Source: Fasciola hepatica (taxonomy: Eukaryota; Platyhelminthes; Trematoda; Plagiorchiida; Fasciolidae). Taken from it: 64,000 nucleotides of DNA. Location: NCBI GenBank assembly GCA_948099385.1, contig CANUEZ040000180.1:3693501-3757500 (forward strand), given 5' to 3'. Position numbers and translations under genes: made by a program. Positions within the stretch are counted from its first letter, which is position 1; the number at the start of each line of letters is the position of its first letter. The notes beneath the pieces are model-generated. The model saw nothing but the letters and a program-made list of their open reading frames with translations, ran no database searches and was not told the origin of the DNA. Below are positions 38,836 through 51,980 of the stretch, one piece after another.

Positions 38836-38983
38836 CTGCAAGCAGAACTCGGATTGTCGATCTTTCTATTACAACAACGAGGCACAGAAATGCATGATTG
38901 CTCTATATGTTGACTCACGCTTGCCTCTAGACATGAAGTGTTTGCCAGGCAAATGGCATCGATACGGTCGCCCAAACTGGTGA
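38836..38983 (+). CDS. A2 exon 2: PAN/apple-like tail
   Basis: The exon supplies the last base of isoleucine 219, residues 220-267 and TGA at 38981-38983. Cysteines 220, 226, 238 and 254 join C204 and C216 of exon 1. The order C216-x3-C220-x5-C226-R-S-F-Y-Y-N-(x)5-C238 resembles the central helix-loop of PAN/apple domains, which mediate protein or carbohydrate contacts on secreted proteins. The tail is short for a full PAN domain and ends in R-P-N-W. Relative to A1 the exon has five base changes, two of which alter residues (S224 and P256 here). No close AATAAA is seen downstream. Confidence 0.8.
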
Positions 38984-39439
38984 CCCAACATGGATTATTC
39001 ACAAGTCATAGTAAAAGACGAGCAAGACTTTGATTACGCAGTCGCTTTTGGAAAGCAATGCGTAGGAGCAACTTGCACCTTAGTGTTCGTCCAAGATCTG
39101 CAATATGATGAACTAAATTCATTCAGCGGTTAGTCTTCAAAACACTCCCGTTTATTTTCATCCGAGGTTTACAGCTGCTCGCTTTTACTGTTGGAATATA
39201 TTTATTATTCAGTGTCACACTTTGCACGTTTTTCTATTTCTGCGGTTGGACTTACATCCTTGCATTATTTACTGCTTCAAATGCCGTTGTCCGATATTCA
39301 CGTTGGAAATTCAAAATATTCGAACTGGGTTCATTGTATCTTCGGGATATCAATACATAAAGTGCTTTTCGATAGCAGTAGAAGGTCTTTTGACAAATGA
39401 CGTGCATTTATGTGAATTACGAAGCCTAGAGAAATTTCA
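38984..39439. other. Region 3' of A2, no gene seen
   Basis: Counterpart of 8002-8464. It probably holds the 3' untranslated region of A2, but no polyadenylation hexamer can be assigned. Confidence 0.35.
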
Positions 39440-39790
39440 CTACCACTAGCGGTAATCGCATCGAGGACATTTCGCCTACCGGTGGATGCACGTCGAACGG
39501 AGCCATTGAGTTACCGCTAGTCGAGTGTGAATAAGGCCAATAATACATTCTATGAACATATTTACACTCTCAGCCCTGTGCTGTTCGTCTCAAAGCGAAT
39601 GGACCGACAGGTATAGGTTAGAAAATAAAGCCAAGACAGATGCTGTATATTGCTGGAATAATAGATATCGCGCCATGGGGTGTTCACTTTGGTTATTCCC
39701 ACCCGACTGGCTGTGCCACGATAGCTCACCTGGTAGAGCATCTGCCCGGTAAACGGGAATTTGCAGGTCCCGGTCGAGTTCTCAGAGTTG
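39440..39790. repeat. Composite repeat with two opposed tRNA-like heads (copy B)
   Basis: Counterpart of 8465-8810. The left head (about 39447-39515) reads minus and the right head (39715-39788) reads plus. The right head is closer to a tRNA here than in copy A (GCAGGTCCCGGTCGAGTTC around the B box). The A box TAGCTCACCTGGTAGAGC is identical in both copies. Confidence 0.6.
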
Positions 39791-40404
39791 AGCTTTTCTG
39801 TGCAAAAATACAAATGAATTTTCTCCTTGTTTCTTGGAAGTCCCCTGTTTCTGGATCTCAAAGTATAAAAATCACCATTTTCGGATTCTTGTGAGCAAGA
39901 TATGATTCAGTGTAATTTCTCCGAAATGGACGCCAAAGCCGACCGATCATCTACAAGTTTTTGTTAAATAAAGGGTTCGTTTTCTTGGATTGTACTGACA
40001 TGTAATGCTACGTGTAAGTTCTGAGAAAAAGCCAAACTGCCCAAAATACATTTCGCGAACCTGCCTTGGACGTCACGATTCCGATTTGCGACGTGAAAGC
40101 GACAACTTGGTTTGAGTTTTTCGTTTTGTATGCAAGTAGGGAGAACATTTTCGTGAAATATGAGAGCGGTGCAAAAAAATGTTTTCCATTCTGGAAACCA
40201 TCTAGTAGATGAATATACTGAAGCACCTGGAACTCCTAGGTTGATTCGATTGTAAAACGATAACTGAAGGTGTGAATTAAAACCTCCGTGGGTAGGCGTT
40301 TGAAATAGTTTCTGCGGTGGATTGAGCCACAAAACCAAAGCAGAATTTGAGACACTAAATTTATTAGAATTTGATTTCTGTGGGATTTTTTGTACAACAT
40401 GAGA

Positions 40405-42330
40405 AATACATGCGCTGTTTGGATCAGAAATAACAGTGACATCTTTGATAAGTTGCTTAACTATGTCCCTGTCAAATAAAACTCATTATTGACAGAATTT
40501 GGAACGTCAGCTGAGGTGGTGAATAATGCTTTATAGGAGTCGATTCCGAGTTGGTTCGACTTTCTTTTTTTTCATCGATAATCATCCGATGTTCATATTC
40601 AACTATCGATACAACGATCGATAAATACGACAATCAAGAACAAAATTGCTGCGAATGAGCGTACGAGGAAATATTGTTTATCTCCGTTTGTGGTAACGAC
40701 TGCAATAAACGACATAATTCAAAAGAAAATGATCATTACCGACAGCCAATATAAAAACGTTTAACCTAATTGGACCTCATGATTTGGTCCGACAACTGAT
40801 TTGTTATTTTTGGCTCTGTAAATTCAAAAAGCAAAACTATGTAAAAATGTGTTCATTCACCCCTTCATAGTTAAACATTTTAGTTGCAATCCAACCAACC
40901 AAAATGTGTGTCACACTTTCTTCTTTTAAACACGTGTAATCATGTTCTTTGCATCGTAGAAAGTACACCGGATTTTCCAAACCACGAACAACCAACTTCC
41001 CACCCTGTTCCAAACCAAACAACACCTACAATATTGAATAAAAACCCTAATTTGATACTGCAAACAATCCCTCTTTTCATCCGAAAATATGCATTCCTGT
41101 CACATTATGTCATATATATATATATATACTAGCTAGAGAATGCAGTTGCTGAAAAAGAGCTCCTTCGCTATCGTGCCCTGTTTTATAATGCGAAGTATTA
41201 TTCAGTGAACATTTGGAATTGTTCAAATATAGTCCAGACTGGGGAGATAAGTTTGAAATGTTTCATAGGTGCTTGGAATCAGAAGTAAAGTCTGGTTGGT
41301 TTGAGATTGATTGACAGAGGACGACGTCATCCGCGTATTTAAAACCTCGTGCAGGTGGCTCCGGGGTCAAGTCGCTGATATATGTGATGAAGGGATAGGA
41401 GAATTAACCGCATCCCGAAGAACACCAGGGTTGCTGGTTAAAGGGCTCGATAAACTTGCACTAACTTTAGTAGCTTGAGTTCTGCTGGAAATGTAGTCAG
41501 TTGAGTGTGACGAATAAAGGACTTCAACATTTGGAGAAATAGAGGACAGGGAACCAATCCAAAACGGAGGACTAGTCTTAATCGTAGTAATAGTTGCTGG
41601 GCAGCTATTTGTTGGTGTCAGGGATGTCAGTGACCAAAATGGCCAAAAATATGTCTCCCCTTGACTTAGTTTATGAACGCACACAGCCCGTTTGTCCGTG
41701 CCCCCGATAAAAAACATCTGTATTTCCTAATATACAGAGTTTATACCAATATTGTTTGATGATATTTGGTCTTCTAAAATCGTTCTATGGTTGACTTACG
41801 ACCATCTGAAAGTGGAACCCGAGTTGTATTGTCGTTCCAGAACTCAATTTCCAGCATTTATGCGATCATCTAAATTTGACGAAAATCACAATAAACTTCA
41901 CTGAAATCGTTAGTACTGGTTCTTATCTGTCACTGCTAGTCCCACCAGTGTCTAAGGACTAGAAGACTCAGGGAAATTTGTAATCCACTAGGTCGTTTCC
42001 AAAGTCGGGTGTTATATTTAGGTGTATGTTTAGTCTGGTCATAAATGTGGCCCTCAATCTTTCAACCTGAGTTCGAGAACACATTTTGAGACATCGTACT
42101 TACGCGCGCCGTCGTTTCTTTGTTATTTTCCCTCTAATTAGCTGTGGTGGGTAGCTGTTTTTCTGGAGGTCGGTCTGTGGGCATCTCCTTTCTTGCTTTT
42201 GAGTGGTATTTTTCGTTTCAGATTTTGTTGGATCAGCTGGACAGAAACCAGATGAGCGCACTTTCAATTCTTTTTGGTTAGGCACTCGTGATGGATACCA
42301 TAATAGCAAATAATCTATGATATTTCACTG
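40405..42330 (-). mobile_element. B-specific segment with jockey-superfamily RT fragment
   Basis: Copy A goes directly from the sequence matching 40400 to that matching 42331, so this 1.9 kb is extra in B (or lost from A). On the minus strand, about 41520-41290, translation gives SSRTQATKV, then GVLRDAVNSPI, then after a frameshift FITYISDL and GFKYADDVVL. These correspond to the SYLSxRxQ, GVPQGAVxSPILF, xxYINDL and YADD blocks of jockey/CR1-superfamily RTs. The catalytic YADD is intact (about 41327-41338), but the frame is broken upstream. A short (TA)n lies near 41112-41128. Element ends and target-site duplications were not resolved. Confidence 0.65.
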
Positions 42331-44749
42331 GGCGAAAGTGGATGGAATTGAGCTGGTAACACCGAAGATGAAATGAAGGAAAATTCGGTTGGCATCCTTT
42401 GTACTGTCCATATGGACCACTGGCTGTATCACATTTAACCGTGATTAACTGCCATTACGTTTTCAAGGAATAAATCACTTCTTAGCGTGTACTTATGCTG
42501 TCTTCTTTTAACTTCAGTGCAAAGATTACAATCACGAGTTTCGGCGACATATCGGTAGATTGTACTAATTCGCCTCACCAGCTTTCAAATGTCATCATAA
42601 TTTTTACCGGCGAATAGTGTATGAGCACGAAATTTACAAGAACTTGCAAACTAACAAGCATTTATGTGGTAAGTTGCGAATTTGGTCCACGTAAATGTGT
42701 CCTCAGTGATTATCAGCATACTGTAGAAGCCATATCCGTTATCCTTAGTGGTTCAGTCCGCTACCTTTTGATTTGCCTTAGTAGCGGTTTTTTCATTCGG
42801 TTCGGTTGCGTGTGGCTAAAGTGGTTCATAAACTGCACCGAATCCCGACATCTACGAGTCACTGGTTTGTTGCTCCTCGTAAAGCTGTTTGAAAGCATGC
42901 CAGACAAGTATAAAATGGCTCTTTGACCACAGTCAATCAGGCTTCTCCAACTACTGCCCAGCACGGCGCACATACATATATGAACACTCTCTAAAACACA
43001 GCTAATCGAATGCTGATACTGAGGTTAACTGAGTGTCATTGTGCAAACGAAGACTGATCATGTGATCTTGTTCCAGGTTCAGACCGAAATACAGACAATT
43101 GGAGAGGGAGTGGGTTGATTAACGTAAATTCGTCTAGCCGACAATAACAACCTAGAGTGCGGGCCACTGTGGTTAGAAAGGTATTCGACCCCATGCAGGA
43201 ATAACTGGTTGGACTGAAAATCCGAACCTAATACGTCCGCCGAGATGCAAAATTATTGTATATCCAATAGTCAGGCGGTGTGGCCAATCCAATATATTTC
43301 GTCACATTTTATTTAGGAATGGTGAGATTTATCTGGGGACGGTCAGCATGGACTCGAAATTATGTAGATCATGCTAAGTTTAGATGGAGAATTTAAAACA
43401 AGGTATGGATACAAGTACATCGGTTAGTAAGATAAACGTTGAAGTAGAGGAATAAAAATCATTATCAAGCTACTGTTTGGATGCATGGAATACGATAAGA
43501 TAACCATAAATTGAATGTAGCTAACACTCATATAATGAGCGGTGGGCCTGTCGGATATTGATACCTGGCTATCAAAACGATATCAATGGCACACTTCATG
43601 AGCACAAGCTCACGGTGACCAGCGACGGATGAACATACTGATGAGAAACAGGCTGACAGGCATAGCACTAAATTCCGTGGATTTTCAGTTTCCTGAAAGG
43701 CGGATCCTCTGTTAGCAGGTGATCGATATGTGATGATGATCATTATCCCAATATGTGAGAAGCAGGAATGGCCTAATGTAAGCAAGCTAGCAAGGGCTTA
43801 TGACTTTTATCGGCTCTGATTCATACAATTTGTTCTGTCATTCGTTATTAGTAGTTCGAAATTTGCGAAATCAAAAATAATTGACGATTTCGAGGAGCGT
43901 CCATGGCTGTCACTAGGTAGTTTTACATGTGAACCGTGTCAAAATTGACACGTTCGTCGAATGTATTCTGTGAGGCTAATATTGCTTTCGTCTTTGACGA
44001 TAATCATTGCGCCTGTTATGCAAGATCACGTGAGAGTATTTTAAATAAATCAATGTTCGACAGAAAACGTGTGACCTTCACTCTAATGAGCAATTTGTGT
44101 GAAATAAAATCAGAAGCTACTCGTACTGACACTAACAAGTCTCGGTCATATAACACACAAATTATGGCATTTTCATAAACAGTAAGATCAAAGAAAAACA
44201 CAAACGGAGGCAGTAGCTGAATTACGACAGCATTGAGCGGTCATCACAGGTGTGTCAACTGTTGTTAGATGACAAAATCGATGTGCATACAAAGCAATCA
44301 AAGTCTGAAGCGGAATGGACCATATTCTATTGATGAGATGTGTGGAAAATCAATGTTGCATTATCGATCTTATGTCGGATTGAATGAACTTCGTCGTGGA
44401 CTGAATTTACCTTGTTGAATGAATCACACAAATTCATCACATATTCTTTTCCTCATGCGGTCGTATGGAAGTCGGCTTGAATTTTCCATGTGGTGTTGAA
44501 GTGAGGTAATCTGTGCGATGCAACTAGCTCGCCAACTAGTTATGTTCTTTTTCATTTATCTCGTTATATTTCAGCTGGAGCTCCAAAGCATATTTGATCA
44601 ACGTCTTTTGTGAACTAAACATCTTGTAAATCCACAATTCTCATAATTCTCAATGCAAGTAGTTGAGTAATGATTCTTATAGACGAGAATAGAAAACAGC
44701 CATTTAATCCGAATACCGTATAGACCCTCACAATTGTTGAGCCCTGAAT
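42331..44749. other. Block-B sequence matching 9455-11868, no gene
   Basis: Collinear with copy A. The plus-strand frame 42621-42926 and minus-strand frame 42761-42973 overlap and are both partly kept in A, as expected of repeat-derived sequence. Confidence 0.4.
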
Positions 44750-47700
44750 AGCACTGCTGAAAGAATTGACGAACTCGCTTGGATCTTGGCGTTTCACCGG
44801 AGTGCTCTGGACCGCGATTTGAGCGTGGATGATGGGATGCTATGTTCAACTTGGGGTTTCGAGTGGTGTAGATTTTCCGCCTGTTGTGGTTATCAGTGGC
44901 TGGATCTCCCTTCCACTTTTTGTTGTAGACCCCTGAAATGTGGTATTCGTAGTGTAGTGAAAATGTGGTGAGTAGATTGAAACATAATATTGGTTTCAAA
45001 CAGAGAATCGGATGAACAGATCACGAAACTATGAATTTCACACCTGTGATACCGCTCCTGTCATTTTGAGCTCACAATCTACTTTCACCGGTGGAGTCAT
45101 TTTTGTGACCGGTGACACTCCGAATCGTAACTGCAGTTTCAGTAACTTGTAATGTGTGTTGAGGAATACCGGGCTATGCAGGTAAGCTTCACATTTCTGT
45201 TTCGGTTACCGATCATTTTGGCAGTGGCTCAAGTTTAGGATTTCCTGGCCCCAGCCGAGAAACCGATCAGGTTTCTAACCTGAAATCATGACTAACGAAA
45301 TCGGTATTTATGGTTCATTACTTCAAGTATGCAACTGTTAGCCTCCATGTGATTACACAGGTATCCTGACTCATTCCCATGGTTTCGTGAGAGGTATTTT
45401 TACGAATATGTGCTCGCTCATTTTGACTTAGCTGGAGTATCCGAGTCCACTTGTCTATACAATGGTAAATCCTCCTAAGAATTAGTTCCAGTAGTCTATA
45501 TGTTCTGACTCGTGCCACCTACTTTAGTGGGAAAACATTTCTGCTCCCAAATTATTTCATTTCACTAGCACACAATACAATCTGTTTCGAACAAAACAGT
45601 CACCGTCATCAATCGTTGCAAAACAAACTAACTGGTTCATACCTGCATCAATAAATGTTCTGATTCATTGATTGGTGATATGACCAATTACAAGTTGACG
45701 GGAATCAGTTGTTTATTCGACCAGAAACCCGCCCTAATTTTGATAACTGAAAAGTTGTTTGATTACAGAAATATGGGACAACGTTGTGTGACTGAATTGT
45801 GAACATTTATATAAATTTTAGGGTTCTGCTAAGCTTTTGATTGTCAGATTTGTAAAACGAATATCTACAAATATTTGTGAATTGTGTCATTTGAAACCGA
45901 CAAACTTGGAACTATTCCTGATGGACTATGCACTTACTGCGATTGCCGACCGCTCCGATTGCCTTTTTCCTAGTTCTATGAGACAAAGTGTTGCAATTGA
46001 TATTCGCCAATGATCTCATTGAACAGGTTCTTGGTAGCTCTTTCACCTACCTCATCACATCTTGTTCAGTGTTTTGCCCCCGTAGACTCCAAATACCAGA
46101 ACTACCTTAGTATTTCCACAGAATATGGGCATGCTCACATGCTGTTTGTAGTGTTATACATCTTGATCATAGTGATTAATGTAAAAAGAAATCTTTTCAC
46201 AACTCCGTAAACCCATTGTGCACTGTCTGCAAACGTGTTTGTATCCATGAGAGTTCAGATGTTCTAAGGTCACTTTTTAGATCATCTGTATGATCGTTTG
46301 TAAAAATCTGCCTGTAGAAAAGTAACTCGTGATGAATCGAAATTTCGCATGAGCATGTATATTTGAGAAAAGAATGTGCTACTTATTATCTGAAATTTGT
46401 ATATAACTGCAAGAATTCTCCAATTTTCTGATTGTTGGAGTTGTAAAACGAACATAGGTATATATATATATATTTTTGAGTTTTTTCACTTGAAACAGAA
46501 GGAATGTTGAAGCTCTTGGAAAACGTTTATTATTTATGTCACAAATTTCCGGGTGAAAACAGTGGAACATAGTCTTTTCAAATCAAGCTACTATGAATAG
46601 ATTTGACTGGTCTCGATACAAACGGGATAGTAACAGACGAGGTTAGCTAGCTTCTTGAAACAACATCTGAATTTTATCATTGTTATATACAGAGTGAAAT
46701 AAAACCAGAATGATATATACCCAGTTTTCCTCACCAACGAAGAATGTTCATGCGAATTCAAAACAATGCTAGAATGTCTCTCAATAAATATTGAAGTACA
46801 TGTGAATCCCTTTTATTCGGTTTGCGTAAGTAATCTCAGCATCTTTTACTGGTATATGTCATGAAGTTGTTTGAATAACTTTCGTAAGCTTCTTCAGTGC
46901 TTGCCACTGTGATGCGTAGGCCACACTTCTCAGTAGGTTGATCGGGAATACGGCTAAAGGAGTAAGTTCAGATCTTGCTGGCCATGTGACAGGCCCGCCC
47001 TTTCCGATCCACTGATCAGGAAATTATTCATCTAACCACAACCAAACGGACTTCATGGAGTGAGTGATGGAATTTGCAGGACGAAATGAAAGGTGATGCA
47101 AAAGACGTCTTGTGGAAGAAGTACTTATGAATAGTTGCTGCTCATACGTTTTGGTAGAAATTTGGGCAATTCTTTGGTCAACATTCTGCAAGAGCTTTCC
47201 GTTTCTTCAGTTGTCACAGATCTGCGGATTACTGAATGGCGCCCTACGATGAATGGAATGCGTCTCGAAGAAGTCGACCCAAAGATATCTCTCTGTGGAC
47301 GGTGCAAGTCTCTTTTTCTCAAGGTTTAAACGTTCGAATTCATAACGCGTAGCTGACAAACTGCGACCAGAGAAGTTTAGCAAGACCAATTCAGGTTTGC
47401 CATTCAACGTCAGGTCAATAGGGAAGTTTGCCTGAGAATGAAATGACCGATCTGAGTTGCACAAGCAGCATTTTGCAGATGAATATAGATCTCATTTCGT
47501 TACGTCGGCTTTTTCGCTGTCACCGGGAACTTGGAACCTCTCAACTGAAATTACGACGTGCATTAGCACCCGGTTTACGCCCAGATTATTTTAATAAGAC
47601 CACGGTTGATCTCGATGGAAATAGTTCAGCCTAGTTCGTTTGATACTGACGCTAACCATTAGCTGGATTTTAGCAGTGCGTACTTCAGAAGAGGAGCTCT

Positions 47701-47836
47701 AGTATACAGATTTTATTAGCTTTCTGACATTTAACAAGCATTCGCGTCGTGGGAGCCACTCCAGTGTAATGCAGGACATCTTCACAGAAACGACTGACCA
47801 TATAAACACGTCCTATCTATTGTTCCATCTCAAGCA
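44750..47836. other. B-specific 3.1-kb segment replacing about 190 bases of A
   Basis: Copy A has 11869-12059 here instead. The minus-strand frame 44598-44999 crosses the left junction and contains an arginine/proline-rich stretch (HHPRSNRGPEHSG), unidentified. The Penelope-like motif at 47125-47464 lies near the right end. The middle (45000-47100) shows nothing recognisable. It may be a nest of decayed elements. Confidence 0.5.
47125..47464 (-). mobile_element. Penelope-like element N-terminal motif, fragment
   Basis: Minus-strand translation from 47464 gives LVLLNFSGRSLSATRYE, then LNLEKK, LAPSTERY and VDFFE. This resembles the conserved VVNLS-(x)n-L-(x)n-LL-(x)-G-L-x-F-A-P block found ahead of the RT in Penelope-like ORFs. 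Below 47330 the frame changes and continues with a basic stretch. No RT follows in the expected place, so it is a truncated remnant. Confidence 0.4.
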
Positions 47837-48796
47837 AAAATATGATGTAATATAGTTGTTCTCTACTCTCAGGTTATTTTGAGGCTACTCTGTAGCTACA
47901 ATGCAACCTGCAGTCGCTGAAAGGCTGCTCTTTGCTGCTTCACAATTAGCTGACTAAAGCTTTTCTCACGGGTATAGATGTAAGAGTCACAAAGAGAAAA
48001 TCAATTTGATAAATAAAATGATAACAGCTTCCAGTGAGGTGTATGCTTAGTGACGGCTTTTTGTGTGTCAAGTTGTTCTTCGTCGTTTCAGTTGGATGGG
48101 GTTGATAATTGCTGTATGGTGTCTTGTGCCGAGGATCGGAATTAATTCAGAGAACCTGGATGTAGTTTCTGGACGCACAGAGAGGTGTTGTTCAGACATG
48201 TTATGATCTTATCGGCCTCTAAGATTCCACATTTAGTTTTCCGTTATCGGTTACTCCATTTCTCAATCAACAATTCCGTAGTGCAGTCCTGTCAACAAAA
48301 TCAAAGTTCGCGCAAATGTCTGGGAACACGATGCTCGTTAGTCTTTGGAAGGTGTGACGGTGCTCGAGCTGCTGCGGTGGGGGTGGGGTGGGGTGAAGGT
48401 TTGGTTAGTACATCCACTATCAGCTCAAAATCTAGCCTGCTTCACACGAGTTAGCCCTTTCCTTGTTTGGTACAACCTGAGAAGTATGACAGATGCAAAC
48501 AGTGTCGACGATATTGAGATGAGACTGACGCCCTTATGGGTAATCCAATCACCGTGCAAGCTGTTCCTAGAAATGAGGACAGCAATCGGCTCCTCCAACA
48601 ATGAGGGGACTTGCTAGGAATTGTAAACCACGAGAGCAAAACATGAAGTTATCTATGGAGTTGCATTTTCCATCTTTAAAAAGAGCTGGGTGAAAGTCAT
48701 CGGAGCTCGGTGCTATGTTGGTTCCTAAGACTTGGAATTGCTTTGGATCTATCGAAATTGACCCCTAGACATTTGACAGGAAAGCTATTAGAGAGG
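47837..48796. other. Block-B sequence matching 12060-13020, no gene
   Basis: Collinear with copy A. The plus frame 48185-48454 and minus frame 48451-48639 have partial counterparts in A (12409-12621 and 12676-12864). They look like shared repeat sequence, not genes. Confidence 0.4.
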
Positions 48797-50039
48797 CCAA
48801 AACAGAACTAGCCTGTGTCCGCCAACCATTCGAGACGCCACTGTCAATTGTGAACTGGAGACTCGTTAGCTTCACAGGTTGCTTCGTGCACAGCTTGTGG
48901 CTTCTTACCGGTGACTAGAATAAGGTGGAATAGATTGCGTGAATTTTCAATGACGGTAGCACCCTAGTTCTCTGGTGCACTTTGCGGTCACCAGATTCCT
49001 CGATCCTATAAAGAGACGTAGTAAGTGGTCATGCAGTTTCAAGCAGGGATCAACTTGCGTACGTGGAGAAGGTGCACAGTTTCAGCAGAAATCCTGGATC
49101 CTAGATGAGACAGGACACAACTCATAATATCATCTTGATAAGTGACTAATTGGGTCTAAATCAGACTTCGCATCCGGCATGTTTTCGAAGGCGGAGATAC
49201 AAGATGGATCGAAAAAATGGTTTATCCATCTCTTTTTCGAACATTTGAGATCCAGTGAACAATTTCTTAGTTCATACACCCTTCGGATGATTTTATACTT
49301 CCTGTGTGTACGATATACCTCCCATCGCGTCACAGCTGCTGGTGAGCAATATGTTGTTCGCCCCTTCAGCCGCTCGTGGTATGATTGGAATCTAAGTTCA
49401 GTCATCTCCCCCTAGACTAATTATCAGCCAATCAACTCGGTGGAGAGCGCCAAGCGTTCGATTTCTTCCTTAAATCTCGGGGGAATGCCTCCACCACGTG
49501 AAGACATTAGGTAGAACTTCTTCATCGGTAGTTGTTTGAACTGCACGCCCATCGGGGAGCATTTCAAGAAGCGCACAGTGCGACTAGCGTACTTCGAGAA
49601 TTAAAAACCTGACATCGAACATAATAAGGCATTATGAGGCAAGATTATGGAAAGGTCTACCATTATGCGTGTTATCTTTGCACTGGAGCCATACTGATAT
49701 TCTCTGTATCGTTCCCTATTTAGATTACTTATCGTCGAAGAGAGTGCTAAATTACTCAGTTACTCTTTCCTATTACATTCTGATTACCGATTCTCTGTAC
49801 TGTTACATTGTAGTTAGGGTTCGGTTTCTGTGAGTTACTGAACCGTCGAACAGGGAGGAGAGTCAATGTGATCAGTCATTTTTTATTCACATCCAAACTG
49901 GTGACTTCTAGTATCTCTCCACGGTGGTTCCAAAATTTTCAATTTCACGGACGTAATAGAAAAAAGCCTTTGGGAAAGTAATCTATCACGGTACAAAATT
50001 TTCAGGATAGAACCTTCTACCAAGCTATCTTACATTGAA

Positions 50040-50042
<3 letters not shown>
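48797..50042. other. B-specific sequence in two segments, unidentified
   Basis: Extra DNA in B at about 48797-49395 and 49430-49985, separated by a short shared stretch (CCCCCTAGACTAATT). A minus-strand frame of 91 codons at 49130-49405 is basic and coding-like but matches nothing I recognise. No terminal repeats were seen. Confidence 0.4.

Positions 50043-50083
<41 letters not shown>
50043..50083. repeat. (TA)n microsatellite, copy B
   Basis: Shorter counterpart of 13211-13272. Confidence 0.97.
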
Positions 50084-50086
<3 letters not shown>

Positions 50087-50229
50087 GGGCCTGAGTACCG
50101 TACCACTGGTTCCCTACACCTCAAGCATAACCTCAGCATTGCAGATACGCTGCTCTAAGCGCATTCCCACAACTCTGTGGAGATGTCGATGGTCGAACAC
50201 CGATAGTCTTCTCCTCCTTACCGCAAAAG

Positions 50230-50545
50230 CCATGTTTTCAAAGCACATGAAAGAACCGATCTGACTGCCGCAGTTTAGACTTGATCCCTACCAGAAAATC
50301 GGATGCTAATCCAGACACTTATATGGTTGAAATTGACAGAAATCGAAAGTGCTTTCTGTGTACATGATGACATCACCGATATCTGACCACCTGGAGAGAA
50401 GTAACCGCCCGGGTAATGAAACTCATTTAATTCAGTTAGCAATTCCTTTTCCAAGACTACCTTTGTGGCAGAGCCAATCCTGTGATGGAATACTGTCTCA
50501 CAGTTCGGGGGTAGCAGAATGCATTCCAAACAAAGCTTCACTTTT
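50230..50545 (-). mobile_element. Non-LTR retroelement remnant, post-RT segment (copy B)
   Basis: A minus-strand open frame of 88 codons includes LEKELLTELNEFHYPGG and SPGGQIS, then CTQKA. This is the clearer version of the remnant at 13400-13720 and resembles the stretch after the palm domain in CR1/jockey-type RTs. The shared position shows insertion before the block duplication. Confidence 0.48.
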
Positions 50546-51980
50546 GCTTAAGTAGTTTATAAACTTTCAATCAGGAGAACGATTTTATCCATGTATTGCG
50601 AGTGAGACGTTCTAGTGTTTGAGCAAAGTTCGATGCCTTTGTGCCCACACGAATATAAGACTATCTCAGAAATAAATTCAAATATAAAATTGAAAAGGAA
50701 AGGTGAGAGTGACAAACCCTTTCCGTGATGAACTTGGGTGAAATATCACCGTAAGCACGAAATCCGCCTCGACTATTTGCATACAAGAATTACCACTGCT
50801 GGACTTCGGTCTCTTTCACGACAGACTGCGGTAATTAACAACGTTGGGAAAGAAGTTTTTTTTGTAAAAACGGAACACCAAAAGAGAAAACGGACATCAG
50901 CATCACGAGAAACCATGGTTGAAGTCTCTTCATTTGCTGATAAATAATTAGTCTTTTAATAAGCATTTTCGTGGACAGGTACGATAGGATGATTCCTATT
51001 ATATTTTGCACAACCGCGACCCCGGATGGGACAATTTTCCCGTGGTGGTCAAGCAGCCGTCATCATGGACTTTGAACTTTCACGATCCGGGTTCGATTTC
51101 TGCTTCCACTGGTCACTTCCCCATTTGGTAGCCTTCTCTCAGCTTCGTCCCCCTCCCAGAAAAGTTGAACTTAGTTGTTGAGCGAGTAAAGAAATTTTGA
51201 AGAAATTAACAAATACCCTCATGCTCGATATTGCAAAATAAGCAAATTGATGTATTCGGAATACGTTCTAAGAACAATTAGTCTCTGGACGTTACCAACT
51301 GCATGCGTCATTAGCATCCATTTTTAGGTTAAAGTCATGCTATCATCCTTATTAGAAATGATAGTAGCAATAGTATTAGTAGTAGTAGTGTAGTACCTTG
51401 AACATTCTGCATAATCTGCCATTTCCTTCGCGCTATATTGTAAACAATTTTCTATGATTTTATCCAATTTATAACGACACCTTTTCAAAGCACTCGCAAG
51501 TGGCTACGGCGGAACATTTTCTCTGGGTTTCTTGTGAGCATTTTGCGACCTGTGGGAATAAGGACTGAATTTATACAATCACAAACGCAAATTCAGTTCG
51601 TCTACTAGAGACCACCTCCGGAATTTTTAGGATTTATTCGAACGAAGAACAACTGCCTGACCGAAGGCCGAGTCCAACAAAACTTGAGGAACAGTTTTTG
51701 TTTCTGGTTTGAAAACAGTTTGCTGACCATTGTGGACACATTGTGAGTCAACTTCTTCTAATTTTGTTGCACCGTATTTCTGTACACTAGCATTTTGTTA
51801 CCATACTTCATTTCTGTTTCCTGTCTTTATCAAGCCGCCACAGTTGTTACCGTTTTATCAACTGCAAAGGCAAGAGTACGCCCAAACTACACAACGTACA
51901 GATAGTTATTCAGAACCGGTATAACAGAAAGGTACATATAGAACATATGCGAACGAGAATGGGAATAATTTGGGTAGGCA
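50546..51980. other. Block-B sequence matching 13721-15062, no gene
   Basis: Collinear with copy A except for an additional stretch of about 94 bases at 51182-51276. Confidence 0.4.
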
